Shown here: piece after piece, positions 8,766 to 16,833 of the stretch
How positions within the stretch are numbered: position 1 is the stretch's first letter
Layout: every line of letters begins with the position of its first letter
NCBI RefSeq assembly: GCF_022829365.1
Contig: NZ_JAKSYJ010000093.1
Coordinates: 124,001-188,000 of the forward strand
DNA: 64,000 nucleotides
Direction of reading: 5' to 3'
DNA from: Methylobacterium sp. J-077
GTDB lineage: Bacteria; Pseudomonadota; Alphaproteobacteria; Rhizobiales; Beijerinckiaceae
The notes under the pieces: generated by a model
Seen by the model: only the letters and a program-made list of their open reading frames with translations
What the model was told of the DNA's origin: nothing
Database searches by the model: none
Program-made: the position numbers and the translations under genes

Positions 8766-9455
8766 ATGCTGGTCATCAAGCAGAGCGCGGGCCGGTTTCT
8801 GGCCCGCCGGCCTGCCCTGCGGTCGTCCATCAAGGAACTCGTGGAACTTGCCTTCTGGCGCAAGACCCTGTGGAAGTCGAGGGGACGTTTCTACAACGCC
8901 CATTTGGCCCCGTTCTACACGACGTTCTTCGGTCTGGGCCAGGAGTTCTATGCCGGCAAACGGGTTCTCGACGTGGGCTGCGGCCCGGTCGGCAGCCTGG
9001 AATGGGCAACCGAGGCCCTGGAGCGTGTCGGCCTCGACCCGCTGGCCGATTCGTACGTGAAGCTCAATCGCGGCCTTCACAAGATGCGCTACGTCGCGGC
9101 GCCGAGCGAGAGCGTCCCGTTCCCGAACGGCCGCTTCGATGTGGTGACCATGTTCAACGCCCTCGATCACGTCGAGGATGTCGACCGGACCATCGGCGAG
9201 CTGAAGCGCGTCTGTGCGCCCGGCGGGACGATCCTGCTGATCGTCGAGATCAACCATCCGCCGACCGTCACCGAGCCGCACCTGCTGGGGATGGACATCG
9301 TCGACCGGTTCGACGGGTTCTTGGTCGCGCGAAGCGAGGTGTTCGGGATCCGGGAGGACCACAACGTCTACGGCAGCCTGACGGACCGGCATCCGTTCCC
9401 GGGCTCGGGCAAGCCCGGCATTCTCTGCCTGCGCCTGACCAAGAAGCTGAACTGA
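8766..9455 (+). CDS. Class I SAM-dependent methyltransferase
   Basis: A 229-residue protein. The ATG at 8766 is preceded by a strong AGGAGGAT; an upstream in-frame TTG is less likely. Motif I is VLDVGCGPVGS at about residues 67-77, and the later VGLDPLADSY and FDVVTMFNALDHVEDVD follow the methyltransferase 11 pattern, ending with LKRVCAPGGTILLIVE. It transfers a methyl group from S-adenosylmethionine; the acceptor is unknown. Two surface-polysaccharide genes lie just downstream on the opposite strand, so a role in glycan or lipid decoration is possible but not shown. Confidence 0.88.
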   Translation: MLVIKQSAGRFLARRPALRSSIKELVELAFWRKTLWKSRGRFYNAHLAPFYTTFFGLGQEFYAGKRVLDVGCGPVGSLEWATEALERVGLDPLADSYVKLNRGLHKMRYVAAPSESVPFPNGRFDVVTMFNALDHVEDVDRTIGELKRVCAPGGTILLIVEINHPPTVTEPHLLGMDIVDRFDGFLVARSEVFGIREDHNVYGSLTDRHPFPGSGKPGILCLRLTKKLN

Positions 9456-9471
9456 GCGGCGCCGCGCGGCA

Positions 9472-9522
9472 TCGGTCGAAACGGGATCGCAGACCGAGGC
9501 CGCGCAATCCCGTTTCGACCGA
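9472..9522. terminator. Bidirectional hairpin between convergent genes
   Basis: A perfect 16-base inverted repeat (TCGGTCGAAACGGGAT at 9472-9487 and its complement at 9507-9522) with a 19-base loop lies between the convergent methyltransferase and glycosyltransferase genes. There is no T tract, so it may be a folded 3' end or protein-binding site rather than a classical intrinsic terminator. Confidence 0.6.
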
Positions 9523-9546
9523 GGCGCGCGGCCCCGGCGATCGCCG

Positions 9547-10302
9547 CTATTGCGGCGCCATGGTCCCGTAAGGCGAGGCTTCGTCCACGAACACCGTGTT
9601 GCCCGTCATCCGCGCGCTCAGGAACCTGCGTTTGACCGCCAGCAGCGGCTGCAGCAGACGGCGACCTGTCATCGGGAGGCCGCCGGCCTTCGATCCGGCG
9701 GCGAAGGGCCGGGGCTCGAAGGTTTTGAGCGTTACGGGGTTTGGCGACATCACCCGCGCCCGGGTGATCGCCTGGCACTCGTAGAAGTAGCCCCAATCGT
9801 CCGCGGCTGCCACGACCGGGCGATTCGCCGCCAGAATGCCTTCCGCTGCCTGTCGCGTGATCACGTAGGCCGCATTCGCTCCGAGCCCGCCCATGCTCAT
9901 CGGCAGGCATAGCCGGTAATCGCCGATCGAGACGGCATCCACGGTGCTGAACGCCGCACGGTGCTGCGGCAGATTGTGGAGCAGGACGACGTCGCCCCGG
10001 CGGAGGGTCGCCTCGACCCGGACCAAGATGTCGTGAATGTCGGGCGGCAGCACCGCGTCGTCCGCGACGATGAGCGCCCAGGGCATTTTGCGGGCGATCA
10101 CCGATCCGTAGGCCGCCAAGTGGGAGAGGGCGCAGCCGACCTGGACCGGACTCAGCTCGGAACCCGGCAAGGCATCCCGACCGGCCACCGTCCCGTCGAT
10201 GCCCATGATCTCGAAGTCGGCCCCCCAGATCGTGTGGAGATGCCGGGTAATATAGGCATGTCTCTCGCGGAACCGCGGGGTGGATATTGCAATGCAGCAC
10301 AT
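9547..10302 (-). CDS. Glycosyltransferase family 25 protein
   Basis: A 251-residue protein of the LPS-biosynthesis family 25, which adds sugars (often galactose) from nucleotide donors to surface glycans. Landmarks are SPVQVGCALSHLAAYGSVI near residue 75 and ALIVADDAVLPPDI, where the usual EDD metal-binding triad reads ADD. The loss of the first acidic residue is worth noting but not necessarily inactivating. GGAGMGGLGANAAYV-like spacing follows the family (seen: MSMGGLGANAAYVITR). It is preceded by a promoter-like sequence and followed by the O-antigen-ligase-like gene's 3' end upstream on the same strand. Confidence 0.82.
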   Translation of the reverse strand: MCCIAISTPRFRERHAYITRHLHTIWGADFEIMGIDGTVAGRDALPGSELSPVQVGCALSHLAAYGSVIARKMPWALIVADDAVLPPDIHDILVRVEATLRRGDVVLLHNLPQHRAAFSTVDAVSIGDYRLCLPMSMGGLGANAAYVITRQAAEGILAANRPVVAAADDWGYFYECQAITRARVMSPNPVTLKTFEPRPFAAGSKAGGLPMTGRRLLQPLLAVKRRFLSARMTGNTVFVDEASPYGTMAPQ

Positions 10303-10323
10303 TGTACCAACCTTCGACGGCCG

Positions 10324-10352
10324 ATAATGTGCAGAAGTTAACGATTTTGCAA
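10324..10352 (-). promoter_or_regulatory. Candidate sigma-70 promoter of the glycosyltransferase
   Basis: Reading the minus strand, TTGCAA (10352-10347) is followed by a 17-base spacer and CATTAT (10329-10324); each box matches the consensus at four of six positions. Transcription would start about 15 bases before the glycosyltransferase ATG. The local DNA is AT-rich compared with its surroundings. Confidence 0.4.
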
Positions 10353-10671
10353 GTTATTTCTGTGCTCGAATTCAGTAATCACCCTGCATAGAAATCGTCC
10401 GTTCGAGATCGACCGGGATGTCGAGTCGGTTTCGACGGCGTCCGATCCGACTCAAGCGAATCGGCAGTCGGGGAGCCGCCTTTTCGACGTTCGACTTTAT
10501 CCGCGCTGACGCTGTACGCGTGATAGAACCCAGGGATGCCAAAAAAAGTTGTTTTTTGCTGCAAGATCCGGCACGTGATCCGGGGTGGATCCCGTTCTAT
10601 TCAGGACAAATTCTTTTTCTGATCGAAATTCGCTCGGCTCAGCGTCGAGAGCCGGAATCGGATCGGCGCGC
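10353..10671. other. Intergenic region downstream of the O-antigen-ligase-like gene
   Basis: About 320 bases with no convincing coding frame. At 10538-10561 a run of A residues faces a run of T residues (AAAAAAAGTTGTTTTTT), which on the minus strand could contribute to transcript termination after the ligase-like gene. Confidence 0.5.
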
Positions 10672-11991
10672 TCAAGTCGCCGGCCGGGGCCGCAGCACCG
10701 GCAGAATCGCCGCCAGCAGAAACTGATGCAGGCCGTGGTTCACGAAGAGCGGGCATTCGAAGCAGATGAGGATGCTGAGCTGCGCCAGGAACAGGATCGG
10801 CCAGGCCTCGACATAGCCCGGCGAGCGGGCGAAGTGCCGAACGACCCGGCGGGCCGTGTCGAGCATCACGCCCGTGAAGACCAGCAGGCCGACGGTCCCG
10901 AACGCGACCGCGATGTCGATGAAGTTGTTGTGGAAGAACCAGACCTTCTGCTTCGTGGTGAAGTGCAGGTAAGGCGCGGTCGTGATCGGGCTCTCCCAAT
11001 AAGCTTTGTAGCCGATACCGATAACGGGCTCCCGCCAGAACTGGTCGATGCCGAACTGCCAGAGGATCGTGCGGCCGGTGAGCGTGGTGTCCTTGCCGAG
11101 ATCGGAGAGCAGGCTGGCGGACAGATCCGCTCCGTAGCTCGCGCAGACGAGGATGCCGATGCCGGCGAGCGCGATGGCAACGCCCAGACAGAAGCCCGTG
11201 ACCAGGTTTCCCTGGCGCCACGCGATGATGGCGCTGAGCGGCGCAAGCCCAAGAACGCCGGCCATCAGGGCGGTCGCCGAATGGGACGAGGCGAGCAGCG
11301 CCAGCGCCCCGAGGAAGGCCGCTCCGGTCAGGACCCGGTTCCAGCCTTGCAGGAACAGGCTGGCAGCGCAAAGCAGCTGGAGGCTCATCAGGCCCCCGAG
11401 CACGTTCTTGTGCGAGTAGACCCCCGACCATTCACCGCTGAGGCCCCGGGTCATGTCGGGTGCCGCCACCCCCAGCACGACCGACAGGATCTGCCCGCCC
11501 AGGAGCCCGAGAAAAACGATCCGGACGACGCCGGACAGTCCCAAAGTCGCGCGCAGGGCGATCCCGGCCACGATCGTGGCGAGCAGCTGAAGCCCGTGAT
11601 AAGCCGAGATGCCCGGGGTCAGGGACCAGGTCGCCGACAGGATGGCGAGCGCCGGCCAGAGCAGGATGATCGGCCGGCTGCCGAACAGGATGCCGGCGAG
11701 ATCGCGCCGCAGGACCAGGAAGGCGAGGGCCGCCAGATCGGCGCCGAGCCAGATGAGCTTATCGAGCCCCGGAAGCTTGACCTGCTCTCCGCTCACCGGC
11801 GCCAGCATGATCAGCAGGATCCAGGGAATCGCCAAGGCTCCAAGCCGTGGCAGCGCCTCCGCGGGATGGCGGCGGCGCGCACGGCGGCCCACCGGCCGGC
11901 CGGAGATCGCGCGGGAGCCATCGGGCGGAAGCCAGGCCAGCGGCGCGGCATCCCCCGGCCCGAAGGCCGCCATGTCTCGCCGAAACGCCAT
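10672..11991 (-). CDS. O-antigen ligase/polymerase-like membrane protein
   Basis: A 439-residue integral membrane protein. I chose the ATG at 11991 (MAFRRDMAAFGPG) because GGAG lies nine bases upstream; the longer frame adds an unlikely Arg-rich leader. It has about eleven hydrophobic segments and the Wzy/WaaL family's periplasmic loop, seen as SGVYSHKNVLGGLMSL and later LTGRTILWQFGIDQFWREPVIGIGY, with FHNNFIDIA after it. Such proteins join or polymerise O-antigen or exopolysaccharide units. It may act in the same pathway as the glycosyltransferase downstream. Confidence 0.85.
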   Translation of the reverse strand: MAFRRDMAAFGPGDAAPLAWLPPDGSRAISGRPVGRRARRRHPAEALPRLGALAIPWILLIMLAPVSGEQVKLPGLDKLIWLGADLAALAFLVLRRDLAGILFGSRPIILLWPALAILSATWSLTPGISAYHGLQLLATIVAGIALRATLGLSGVVRIVFLGLLGGQILSVVLGVAAPDMTRGLSGEWSGVYSHKNVLGGLMSLQLLCAASLFLQGWNRVLTGAAFLGALALLASSHSATALMAGVLGLAPLSAIIAWRQGNLVTGFCLGVAIALAGIGILVCASYGADLSASLLSDLGKDTTLTGRTILWQFGIDQFWREPVIGIGYKAYWESPITTAPYLHFTTKQKVWFFHNNFIDIAVAFGTVGLLVFTGVMLDTARRVVRHFARSPGYVEAWPILFLAQLSILICFECPLFVNHGLHQFLLAAILPVLRPRPAT

Positions 11992-12272
11992 CGCACCCAG
12001 CTCCAGACCTGCCCAACGCTCCGCGGCAGCGCCTCCGTACGGGCGGGACTCTAGCCGAGCCCGCTGCCCGGCCGATTCCGCCAAACGAGGTAGGCCGTCT
12101 CACGCGGCGGCCGGTTCCGTGCTGCGGTGTTCAGGGGACCGGCTCGCTCGGTCGATCGTCTCAACACCCGCGGAGCCGGCCAAGGCCGCCGGCTGTGCCG
12201 GGCAGTCGCCATGATCCAAGAGAACAGTACGCTCCCGCCACGGACCGGCGCAGGTTTGCGGTGAAGAGAAAG

Positions 12273-12325
12273 TGGAGCGGGCGATCGGGATCGAACCGAC
12301 GACATTCAGCTTGGGAAGCTGAGGT
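12273..12325 (-). other. 3' half of tRNA-Gly(CCC): attachment-site scar
   Basis: Read on the minus strand, the DNA gives an anticodon arm (TCAGC, loop TTCCCAA, GCTGA; anticodon CCC), a variable loop, a T arm (GTCGG TTCGATC CCGAT) and the 3' acceptor strand CGCCCGC with TCCA. The matching 5' acceptor strand and D arm are absent: the sequence upstream of the anticodon arm reads AACGATCTACC and is unrelated. A tRNA 3' half alone is the usual product of integrase-mediated insertion into a tRNA gene. Its orientation places the inserted element to the right. Confidence 0.75.
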
Positions 12326-12643
12326 AGATCGTTGAAATCATTGGAAGGTGTTCCTCGAGCCAATCTGCGCCTTGCAACCGTTCGGCCGCGGGCAGGCGTA
12401 TTTCCCCAGCGGTGTTCGTCAGTCCAGGAGTGGACGAAATCTCTCACCTGCTGGCCATCAGGTTCCGTGGCCCTCGGATTGGACCGTGTTTCCGAAGCTC
12501 GGCGCATCGACCGTAGGCCGTGGGAGCCAATTGAAGCTCCGACAGGGGAGGGGGCTCAATTCAAGAGTCGAACAATTTTCGGCTCGGCTTTCGTCACGCC
12601 TCTTGAGCGGAGCAGCATCCGCCCTGCGCGGCGAAAAGGGTAT

Positions 12644-12678
12644 ATGGGCGCAAAGCGGACATTCCGCTTTGCGCCCAT
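12644..12678. repeat. Long palindrome with 16-base arms
   Basis: ATGGGCGCAAAGCGGA at 12644-12659 is perfectly complemented at 12663-12678 with a CAT loop. The sequence right of it, up to about 12730, resembles a second element near 47190-47270, which suggests a dispersed repeat family rather than a terminator, as no T tract follows. Confidence 0.7.
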
Positions 12679-12801
12679 TGCCGTCATTCAAGACAACCGC
12701 AGTCATCCCCATAAGCGGACATCGTTCATAGTGATTGGGGCTTTAGGCCATTGCATCGAGTTGCGGTGCAGTCTACGCGGCATGGTTACAACGGCGCTCG
12801 G

Positions 12802-13587
12802 TCACAACGTGATCGACAAGGGCGCGCCGTGCGATCGGGATGTGTCGAGGGCCCCGACCGGATGCGCCGCCCGCAAGCTCGCCGAGAACGGACCCTCTCC
12901 GCGTGCCGCCAGCGATGCCGCCAGGGGCCCCTCCGACGCTGCTGGGCTCGCCCAGGTCACGGCCGTGCCGTTGGCCAGCGTCAATGTCGCGCTGCGGGCC
13001 GGCGCGCCGGCTACGTCCTCCGCCTGGATCGTGGGAGGCGAGAAGCCGAGGAGGGCGGCGTTGCGGCGCACGGAAGCCTCCAGGTCAGCGACGACGACCG
13101 TGAGTGTGGCAACGCCGACCACCCCGTTGCCGTGCCGGCGGACCGCCCCTTCCTGCACACGCAGCGATCGGGGCGTGACGTCGCCGCAGAGGAACGGGAC
13201 GTCGGGCCGCGGCGAGCGTGCGGTGCGCCACTCCAGGCGGGCGCCGTCCGGGCGGTTGCGCCCGCCGGGGATCGGGTTCTGGATGTCGAGGCCCCGTGCC
13301 TGCGCGCCGGCAACGACCGCCTCGATCTCGTCGGGGAGCAGAGCAAAATCGATGAGCCCTTCGCCGGCTCGTTCGTAGACGTCCCACCAGCGGTTGCCGG
13401 GGTCGGGCCGCTTCCAGGCAATCAATTCCAGGTAGGCGCCATCCTCGAAGATGACGAGGACGTTATGGGTGATGCCGTTGGCGTGCGCGCCGCCGCGCAC
13501 GACCGTGAAGCCGAGCGCCGCGTAGTCCGCGGCGGCGTCGTCGAGGTCGCGAACCGCGATCACGATGTGGTCGAGCACGAGTGACAT
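12802..13587 (-). CDS. VOC-family (glyoxalase-like) protein
   Basis: A 261-residue protein starting at MSLVLDHIVIAVRDLDDA, preceded by GGAGA. It contains a glyoxalase-like fold typical of the Glyoxalase_3 group: an N-terminal beta-alpha-beta unit with the His of LDHIVIAV, an ECLELI-like strand seen as GAYLELIAWKRPD, and a second unit beginning VVGVATLTVVVADLEAS. Members act on small oxygenated metabolites or bind them; the substrate is not evident. It follows the pseudogene remnant closely and faces the tRNA scar. Confidence 0.82.
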   Translation of the reverse strand: MSLVLDHIVIAVRDLDDAAADYAALGFTVVRGGAHANGITHNVLVIFEDGAYLELIAWKRPDPGNRWWDVYERAGEGLIDFALLPDEIEAVVAGAQARGLDIQNPIPGGRNRPDGARLEWRTARSPRPDVPFLCGDVTPRSLRVQEGAVRRHGNGVVGVATLTVVVADLEASVRRNAALLGFSPPTIQAEDVAGAPARSATLTLANGTAVTWASPAASEGPLAASLAARGEGPFSASLRAAHPVGALDTSRSHGAPLSITL

Positions 13588-13613
13588 GGGGTCTCCGGTT
13601 TCAAGCGGCGGGT

Positions 13614-13768
13614 TCAGGAGGCCGGGGCGGCTGTAGTCGATGCACCGGCCTCGCCCGCAGCCCGCCCCCGGCCGGGGACGGCATCGAGTAGGGCGCGGGT
13701 GTAGGGGGGGGGCGGGGCGCGCGGAACACATCGGCCGTCGTCCCCGTCTCGACGACGACGCCGCGCCC
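13614..13768 (-). pseudogene. Remnant of a peptide ABC transporter ATPase C-terminus
   Basis: The minus strand reads VVVETGTTADVFRAPR and then, one frame over, PYTRALLDAVPGRGRAAG. This is the C-terminal signature of DppD/OppF-type ATP-binding proteins (VVE.G....F..P.HPYTRALL). The two pieces are separated by a frameshift at a run of nine G (plus strand, 13704-13712). No Walker motifs or ABC signature precede it: the upstream part has been replaced by the flavoprotein fragment. Confidence 0.65.
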
Positions 13769-14332
13769 GTCCGCGATGGAGAAGCCGACCGCGCCCCTCA
13801 CGCCGCCGTCGCCTGAGGAGAGATCCGTGATGCAGAAGTCGCCGATCCGGGTGATGCCGGCCTGCCGCAGCACGCGTGTGCGCAGGGTCTTGGCGACGGC
13901 GGGGCCGGTGGAGAGAAACTCGACGTAGACGCAGCGTGGGCGATCGTGGCCCGGCGCCTGCGCCTGCGCCTGCCGGATGCGCCCGTCCGGGTCCCGGGCC
14001 CAGCAGACCTTCTAGGCATCCAGTTGCCGGATCTCGGCGGGCCCGCGCTCGCAGACGAGGCGAGCGAGGGGGGCGTCGCAAAGGCCCCGCCCGGCGGTGA
14101 GCGTGTCGGCGAGGTGATGGGTCCAGTCGTCGGTCCCCTCCGAACCCAGGGAGGCCGCGACCGTCATCTGCGCCATGATGGCGGCGCCGCTGCGCCCGAT
14201 CAGGCTGCGGTCCGCAAGGATCACGCGGGCGCCGTCCTCCGCCGCGGCCAGGGCGGAGGCCATACCGGCGGCCCCCGAGCCGACGACGAGCACGTCTGTC
14301 TGGAGTGTCACCGTCTCGATCGTCGGAGCCAT
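13769..14332 (-). pseudogene. Broken FAD-dependent fumarate reductase/succinate dehydrogenase-like flavoprotein
   Basis: From ATG 14332 the frame gives an FAD-binding start (DVLVVGSGAAGMASALAAAEDG) and SGAAIMAQMTVAASLG, as in FrdA/SdhA-like flavoproteins. It stops at an in-frame TAG at 14014-14012, apparently a Trp codon changed to stop. The same frame then continues with the expected DPDGRIRQ, CVYVEFLSTGPAVAKTL and GITRIGDFCITDL segments. The protein would be cut off after about 106 residues, and its catalytic and C-terminal parts are missing because the sequence runs into an ABC transporter remnant. Confidence 0.7.
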
Positions 14333-14785
14333 GTCGTTCTCGTCAACTGGCACGGGGACGCGCGTGTGGGGTGCGTTGTGGGCCGGTGGCATCGGCCATG
14401 CCAACCGCATCGCGCGATGCGATGGGCCGGTTCATCGCGGCCATCATACCGACCGAATCGCCGAATCGTCGATCCGGACACCAGCAAAAAGGCCGAGCAC
14501 CCCGATGAGAGGTTCGTTCAGGTCACACGTCTCGAAAGTAAATTCTATTCTCTGATTGAAATTTGGATGCAAAGCCTCGAAAGCCGCGGAAATTTGCGGC
14601 GCGCTTTTGTTGACGCAGGCGCTGGCATGATGAAGAATTACGTATGCATTTATTCACTCATTCGAATTGATGCTCCAGAGATAGAATGACTTCTATCGTC
14701 ACCAGACCTTGCAAACGCAGCGACAGTCATTCCACCTTCCTGGCCCGGGGGGGACGAGAATGCCTGTTGCCGACGGAGTGTCTCG
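14333..14785. other. Regulatory region upstream of ABC transporter 1
   Basis: About 450 bases without a gene. The right two thirds are AT-rich compared with the neighbours and contain the inverted repeat GCCGC-N8-GCGGC (from 14582) and the promoter candidate at 14610-14638. It separates the pseudogene from the transporter operon that reads to the right. Confidence 0.55.
14610..14638 (+). promoter_or_regulatory. Candidate promoter of ABC transporter operon 1
   Basis: TTGACG at 14610-14615 is followed, after a 17-base spacer, by AAGAAT at 14633-14638. The -35 box matches five of six consensus positions and the -10 box four of six. It lies about 150 bases before the binding-protein start. Confidence 0.4.
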
Positions 14786-15943
14786 ATGCCTGATCTCCGC
14801 CTCTCTCGCCGGAGAGTGCTCGCCCTTTCGGCGGTGGCGACCCTGCTCCCCCGGTCGGGCCTGGGCCAGACCAGTAAGGTCGCCCGGATCGGGCTCGTCC
14901 AATCAACAACGGGGGGGTCGGCGGCGCTTTACGGCACGGAGCAGAAGCAGGCGATCGAACTCGCCTTCAACGAGATCACTAAGGCCAGGACGCTGGGCGA
15001 CATCGCGTTGCAGGCGTTCCACGCGGACGACGGTGCCGACCGTGGGCAGACCGTGAACATCTTCCAGCGCCTGATCCGGCAGGACAAGGTGGTGGCGATC
15101 CTCGGCCCCACCCTGTCGAACTCGGCCTTCGCCGCGGATCCCTTGGCCCAGCAGGCTGGCATCCCGGTCATCGCCAGCTCCAACACGGCACCCAACCTCA
15201 CCAAGATCGGCGACTTCATCTTCCGCACCAGCGTGCCTGAGGATCAGGTGTTTCCCACCGTCCTCGCCTACGGGGTGAGGAAGCACGGGGTGAAGCGCGT
15301 CGCCCTCATCTACGGGATCGACGATGCCCTGACGCGCAGCGCGCACGACGTCCAGAAGAAAGCGGTCGACGCCCTCGGGCTAGAGTCGGTCGGCATCGAA
15401 ACCTACCAGCGCGGCGACGTGGATTTCTCGGCGCAGCTGACGAAGATCAAGGCGCAGAAGCCGGACGCGATCATCCTTGGCGCCCTGGCCGAGGAGGGAG
15501 CGGCGATCCTGCGGCAGGCGAGGCAACTGAACCTCGACCCGAAGACCGTCTTCATCGGCTGCAACGCCAACATTTCCGCGAAGCTGTTCGAGCTGGCGGG
15601 ACCGGCGGCCGACGGCATCCTCGTCGGAGCGTCGTGGTTCGCCGGGTACGACACACCCCGCAGCAAGGCTTTCGTCGAGGCTTACCGCAAGCGCTACGGC
15701 ACCACGCCGGACATCTACGCCGCGCAAGGCTACGACGCCGCCTACCTGATCGCCGAGGCCATCCGCCGGGCGGGGACCGCCACCGACAGCCGCGCCATCC
15801 GCGACAAGCTCGCCGGCATCACCGACTTCGAGGGGGTGCTCGGCAGGTTCGGCTGGTCGCCGGAACGGGATGCCACCGTCACGCCGAAGGTTTTGATCGG
15901 CGACGGGCAGGCCAAGGTCTTCGCCGCCGCGCCGGCGGTCTGA
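14786..15943 (+). CDS. ABC transporter substrate-binding protein, branched-chain amino acid type (system 1)
   Basis: A 385-residue periplasmic binding protein of the LivJ/Peripla_BP_6 family. The N-terminus has a Tat-like signal (LSRRRVLALSAVATLL, cleavage near GLGQ). The mature part begins ARIGLVQSTTGGSAALYGTEQKQ and continues with the family pattern VVAILGPTLSNSAFAADPLAQQAGIPVI. Despite the family name, such proteins bind many amides, aromatic acids and other small molecules, and the ligand here is unknown. It is the first gene of a five-gene operon that ends with two ATPases. Confidence 0.92.
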   Translation: MPDLRLSRRRVLALSAVATLLPRSGLGQTSKVARIGLVQSTTGGSAALYGTEQKQAIELAFNEITKARTLGDIALQAFHADDGADRGQTVNIFQRLIRQDKVVAILGPTLSNSAFAADPLAQQAGIPVIASSNTAPNLTKIGDFIFRTSVPEDQVFPTVLAYGVRKHGVKRVALIYGIDDALTRSAHDVQKKAVDALGLESVGIETYQRGDVDFSAQLTKIKAQKPDAIILGALAEEGAAILRQARQLNLDPKTVFIGCNANISAKLFELAGPAADGILVGASWFAGYDTPRSKAFVEAYRKRYGTTPDIYAAQGYDAAYLIAEAIRRAGTATDSRAIRDKLAGITDFEGVLGRFGWSPERDATVTPKVLIGDGQAKVFAAAPAV

Positions 15944-15951
15944 CCGGCATC

Positions 15952-16833
15952 ATGATCCTTCAGCAATTGATCAACGGTCTCTCGCTCGGGGCTGTCTATG
16001 CCGTGTTCGCCGTGGGCTTCACCCTCGTGTTCGGTGTCCTCAACGTGCTGAACCTGTCGCAGGGCGCCGTCTTCATGTGGGGCGCCTATGTGGGCCTGGA
16101 GATGGTCCGTACCCTGCAGCTGCCCCTGCCGGCCGCCATGACGGTGGCGGTGATGGCGGCGGGCCTCCTCGGCGTCGTCACGGAATGGCTGGTGTTCCGC
16201 CCCCTGCAGCGGCGCGGCGCGCATCGCTGGATGGGCATGGTCGCCAGCCTCGCCTTCGCCCGGATCCTGATCGGGGCGGCGCAGGAGGTGTTCGGGACGC
16301 AGGTCATCCGCTACCCCGACGCCACCCTCGTCGATGCGACCCTCGTGGTCGGCGAGGCCCGTATCCAGGGCCTTCAGGTCGTCGCCCTCGGTGTCGCGCT
16401 GGCGATGGTTCTGGCGTTGGGGCTCCTCCTCAAGTTCACCAATTTCGGCCGGGCGATCCGCACGGTCGCCTTCAGCGAGACCGTCGCACGGCTCGTCGGC
16501 GCGCCTGTCGCCCGGGTGCGGGGGGCGACCTTCTTCCTCTCGGGCACCCTCGCCGGAGGGGCCGGCGTGCTGTGGTCGCTTCTGTTCCAGTCGGTCTCTC
16601 CCTTCATGGGCGACACGATCCTGCTGAAGGGTTTGACTGTCCTGATCCTCGGTGGCCTCGGCAACGTGGCGGGAGCCCTCGTCGGCGGTCTCCTCCTCGG
16701 GCTCGTGGAGGTTGGCAGCGTCGTGGCCGTCGGGTCGGGCTTTCGGGACGCCGTCGGCTTCGGCCTCGTCCTCCTCATCCTCCTCACGCGGCCCACGGGT
16801 CTCTTCGCCACCCGGGAGGCGAAGCGGGCATGA
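15952..16833 (+). CDS. ABC transporter permease, LivH type (system 1)
   Basis: A 293-residue inner-membrane protein beginning MILQQLINGLSLGAVYAVFAVGFTLVFGVLNVLNLSQG, the standard LivH start. It has about eight membrane segments. The GGLGNVAGALVGGLLLGLVE segment is the conserved family block near the C-terminus. It starts nine bases after the binding protein and ends in a four-base ATGA overlap with the next permease. Confidence 0.93.
   Translation: MILQQLINGLSLGAVYAVFAVGFTLVFGVLNVLNLSQGAVFMWGAYVGLEMVRTLQLPLPAAMTVAVMAAGLLGVVTEWLVFRPLQRRGAHRWMGMVASLAFARILIGAAQEVFGTQVIRYPDATLVDATLVVGEARIQGLQVVALGVALAMVLALGLLLKFTNFGRAIRTVAFSETVARLVGAPVARVRGATFFLSGTLAGGAGVLWSLLFQSVSPFMGDTILLKGLTVLILGGLGNVAGALVGGLLLGLVEVGSVVAVGSGFRDAVGFGLVLLILLTRPTGLFATREAKRA

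Larger units (their letters stand above)
11992..12801. other. Gene-free boundary region with tRNA scar and palindrome
   Basis: About 810 bases between the O-antigen-ligase-like gene and the VOC gene. It holds the tRNA-Gly 3' half (12273-12325) and a long palindrome (12644-12678). Open frames crossing it are artefacts of base composition or of the tRNA sequence. I see no integrase gene. Confidence 0.6.

Noticed and set aside
7089..9392. 767-codon minus-strand frame
   Set aside because: It overlaps the membrane protein gene in another frame and the methyltransferase in antisense; there are no family signals.
10585..12054. 489-codon plus-strand frame
   Set aside because: It is antisense to the O-antigen-ligase-like gene.
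12273..12345. Complete tRNA-Gly gene
   Set aside because: The D arm and 5' acceptor strand are missing; no complement of CGCCCGC occurs at the expected distance.
12332..13378. 348-codon plus-strand frame
   Set aside because: It is antisense to the VOC protein and crosses the palindrome; there are no motifs.
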